Below are positions 62,373 through 64,000 of a DNA stretch of 64,000 nucleotides, in pieces; within the stretch, counting starts at the first letter, position 1; the number at the start of each line of letters is the position of its first letter. The DNA is from an uncultured Acetatifactor sp. (GTDB lineage Bacteria > Bacillota > Clostridia > Lachnospirales > Lachnospiraceae): contig CAKRZO010000005.1 in assembly GCA_934433135.1 (NCBI GenBank), positions 1 through 64,000 on the forward strand, in the 5' to 3' direction. A model generated the notes under the pieces. The model had not been told where the DNA came from. It made no database searches and was given only the letters and a program-made list of their open reading frames with translations. The translations under genes were made by a program, and so were the position numbers.

Positions 62373-63422
62373 TTATTTCATAGACTCTGTAATTTTTATC
62401 AGTTCCTTCCGCAATTCTTCTCTTACAGGACGATTAGTAATATAATTTAAGGTTGCACTTTCAAGCCATTCACGATTTTCCCACCATTCCAAATGGTTCT
62501 CTATGCATCGTTTTACCATACCGATTGCTATTTCATGCCAACTTCCAAAATACCCATACCTGTCTTCATGAAGCGGGTGAAATTTCCCCCAGTCAAGCAA
62601 CGCACACTTTCTTAGCTTTTGCTCTATTTCAAACCGCTTATTGTTTTCCTCTGTTTCCTTTACCATGAATGCATTTAACTCTCTGTCGTTTCCTGGAATC
62701 GAAATATTAACTCCCAGCATTTTCATTACCGCAGCCGCAATAATCTTATGTCCGCTTTCATTGGGATGTATTCCATCACTCCCATATATCTCTGCATTAT
62801 TCTTTCTTTCAGAGAAAAGACTGAATAAATCGATTAACGGGACATTTGATTTTCGGGCATACTCTTTCAACTGATCTGCGTACAACCTAATCTCTCTGTT
62901 TATCTCGGGATTTACAGTATCCTGTTTCCTAAAGTGAAACGGTACCGGAGTCATCAGTATAACTTTTACACCTCTTCCGCGAAACATTTTACATAACATA
63001 TCGATACTGCTAATATAATTTTCCCTGCGCCGTATAATTTCCGCTATCCTATCCTCATTTGTTAATTCCTCTTCCCATTGCCCCTTTTTGTACAGATGCT
63101 GTCCAACATCGTTTGTGCCGAACATAACCAATACCGACTCTGGACATAGCCACATAACCTCATCTTCTATATAGTAAACAGCCATATCGGCAGAATTGCC
63201 GCTGATACCGCAATTATACAGCCTGATATCCGTGCCGTTTGCTGCCATAAGGCTGTTAACATTATATATCCAATGCCCCATTTCCGTGATACTGTCCCCA
63301 AGACAGCATATCCTATTACTTACCATAAAGCTATGTCGAGCAGACTTTATCCCGACTTTTCCCTCCCTTTTCTCTCTGCAGATTTTTGCTATCAATTGCT
63401 TCACTTCCCACTGTACATCCAC
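62373..63422 (-). CDS. SGNH/GDSL hydrolase, probable carbohydrate esterase
   Basis: 349 residues. The four SGNH blocks are visible: Ser44 in LGDSITEMG, Gly75 in CGISGNS, Asn104 in MFGTNDVG, and Asp216/His219 in SDGIHPNESGH. It probably removes acetyl groups from glycans. The C-terminal 120 residues are an extra helical region (LEWWENREWLESATLNYI). The GTG start at 63422 has no ribosome site; AGGGAGGG occurs inside the first 22 codons, so a later start cannot be excluded. It is the first gene of the operon. Confidence 0.85.
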   Translation of the reverse strand: MDVQWEVKQLIAKICREKREGKVGIKSARHSFMVSNRICCLGDSITEMGHWIYNVNSLMAANGTDIRLYNCGISGNSADMAVYYIEDEVMWLCPESVLVMFGTNDVGQHLYKKGQWEEELTNEDRIAEIIRRRENYISSIDMLCKMFRGRGVKVILMTPVPFHFRKQDTVNPEINREIRLYADQLKEYARKSNVPLIDLFSLFSERKNNAEIYGSDGIHPNESGHKIIAAAVMKMLGVNISIPGNDRELNAFMVKETEENNKRFEIEQKLRKCALLDWGKFHPLHEDRYGYFGSWHEIAIGMVKRCIENHLEWWENREWLESATLNYITNRPVREELRKELIKITESMK

Positions 63423-63515
63423 ATTGTAATTCTATCAGAATGTTTTTCACAAACAATGCACAATTTTTAGATTGCAATGAAAAATCTTTAGCTGCATTAA
63501 ACCTGTAAAACCGAC

Positions 63516-64000
63516 TCAGAAGAGATTATTGTCTGCATCAAAATACGGTAACCTTATTCTGCACTCGGTTCTGCCTTTTACTCTTACTAATTGACAGCCA
63601 TAAGGATCGCCATAAACTATTTTAATTCTCTCATTTACATTTCTCAGCCCTATATGACCGCTGTCATTGATACTGCTTTTTCCCAATGCTTCATTTACTT
63701 CCGCCATTCGTTTTTCACCGCATCCGTTGCCGTTATCCGAAACAGATATCAGTAAATCTTCGTTTTGCCGTCCTATTTCTATTTGTATTTTACCACGCAA
63801 ATCGTGAAGATTCCTTATTCCATGATAGATCGCATTTTCGACAATGGGCTGTAGTACCATTTTAATAATATAGCAATCCTGTATATTTTGTATTTGCCAT
63901 TCAACGTCAAAGCTATAGTTCTTCTTAATCAGTTCTATTTCAATATATTTTTTTGTATACGCAATTTCCTCGGAAAGTCTGACCAAGTTTCGTTTGTTAT
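63516..64000 (-). CDS. YesM-type sensor histidine kinase, 5' part outside window
   Basis: The frame is open to the window edge, so only the C-terminal 160 residues are present. LSEEIAYTKKYIEIELIKKN is the end of the His_kinase dimerisation region. The ATP-binding domain has LQPIVENAIYHGI and the G-box DNGNGCGE, with a GHIGLRNVNERIKIVYG lid. It resembles the YesM kinase at 1014. Placed directly before the glycan operon in the same direction, it is probably part of its control system. The partner regulator must lie outside the window. Confidence 0.9.
   Translation of the reverse strand, partial: NKRNLVRLSEEIAYTKKYIEIELIKKNYSFDVEWQIQNIQDCYIIKMVLQPIVENAIYHGIRNLHDLRGKIQIEIGRQNEDLLISVSDNGNGCGEKRMAEVNEALGKSSINDSGHIGLRNVNERIKIVYGDPYGCQLVRVKGRTECRIRLPYFDADNNLF

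Noticed and set aside
1..64000. tRNA, rRNA, T-box, purine riboswitch and prophage genes
   Set aside because: I looked for their typical sequence signals, including upstream of glnS and guaB, and saw none; a covariance search was not possible.

Overview
The window looks like a chromosomal segment of a spore-forming Bacillota, most likely a gut Lachnospiraceae-type Clostridium relative. The evidence is strong AGGAGG-type ribosome sites, YesN/YesM two-component pairs, a MecA-like adaptor, a CwlD-like spore-cortex amidase, a GH18 SleL-like lysin, the tsaC-rpiB-upp gene order, and a PurH activity split into two proteins. No rRNA, tRNA, CRISPR array or complete insertion sequence was seen.

Layout. 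1-5.2 kb: the end of a YesN/YesM pair, then a convergent PHP/GH28 pair. 5.3-12.5 kb: one giant secreted multidomain protein with a WbsX/GH99-like domain, an SGNH domain and repeated beta-rich modules. 12.9-19 kb: a zinc dehydrogenase, a GDPD-PHP fusion and three regulators (DeoR, FadR/GntR, MocR). 19-24.5 kb: glnS and a purine block (AICAR transformylase, IMP cyclohydrolase, guaB). 24.6-26.1 kb: two divergent membrane proteins of unknown role. 26.2-30.4 kb: a GH38 alpha-mannosidase and an AraC regulator. 30.5-33 kb: aroA and a carbamate kinase. 33-42.7 kb: a mostly leftward housekeeping and envelope block (lspA, S1 protein, SleB-like hydrolase, upp, rpiB, tsaC, cwlD, GH18 protein, MecA-like adaptor). 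43-43.8 kb: a truncated YhcG-type nuclease. 43.9-47.8 kb: two Gfo/Idh/MocA dehydrogenases and two TIM-barrel isomerase/epimerases. 48-50.3 kb: the remnant of an XRE/nucleotidyltransferase pair and an AraC regulator. 50.3-63.4 kb: a nine-gene leftward glycan-degradation operon, preceded by a YesM-type kinase that runs off the end.

Two GH38 enzymes, a GH2 beta-mannosidase, a GH3 enzyme, a DUF6259 glycosidase, an SGNH esterase and an alpha/beta hydrolase suggest use of mannose-containing, acylated glycans. The Gfo/Idh plus isomerase operon, and a dehydroquinate-dehydratase-like protein in the 50-63 kb locus, suggest oxidation/elimination chemistry on sugars. No sugar transporter is encoded here. 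The 50.3-64 kb part looks more AT-rich by eye than the rest, which hints at separate acquisition.

Intergenic regions hold a family of short dispersed inverted-repeat elements whose ends read GTAACAGTTCAG. They range from a 43-base perfect hairpin to a 162-base composite. Several clear promoters and terminators were also found. All functions are inferred from reading the sequence; no database search was run.
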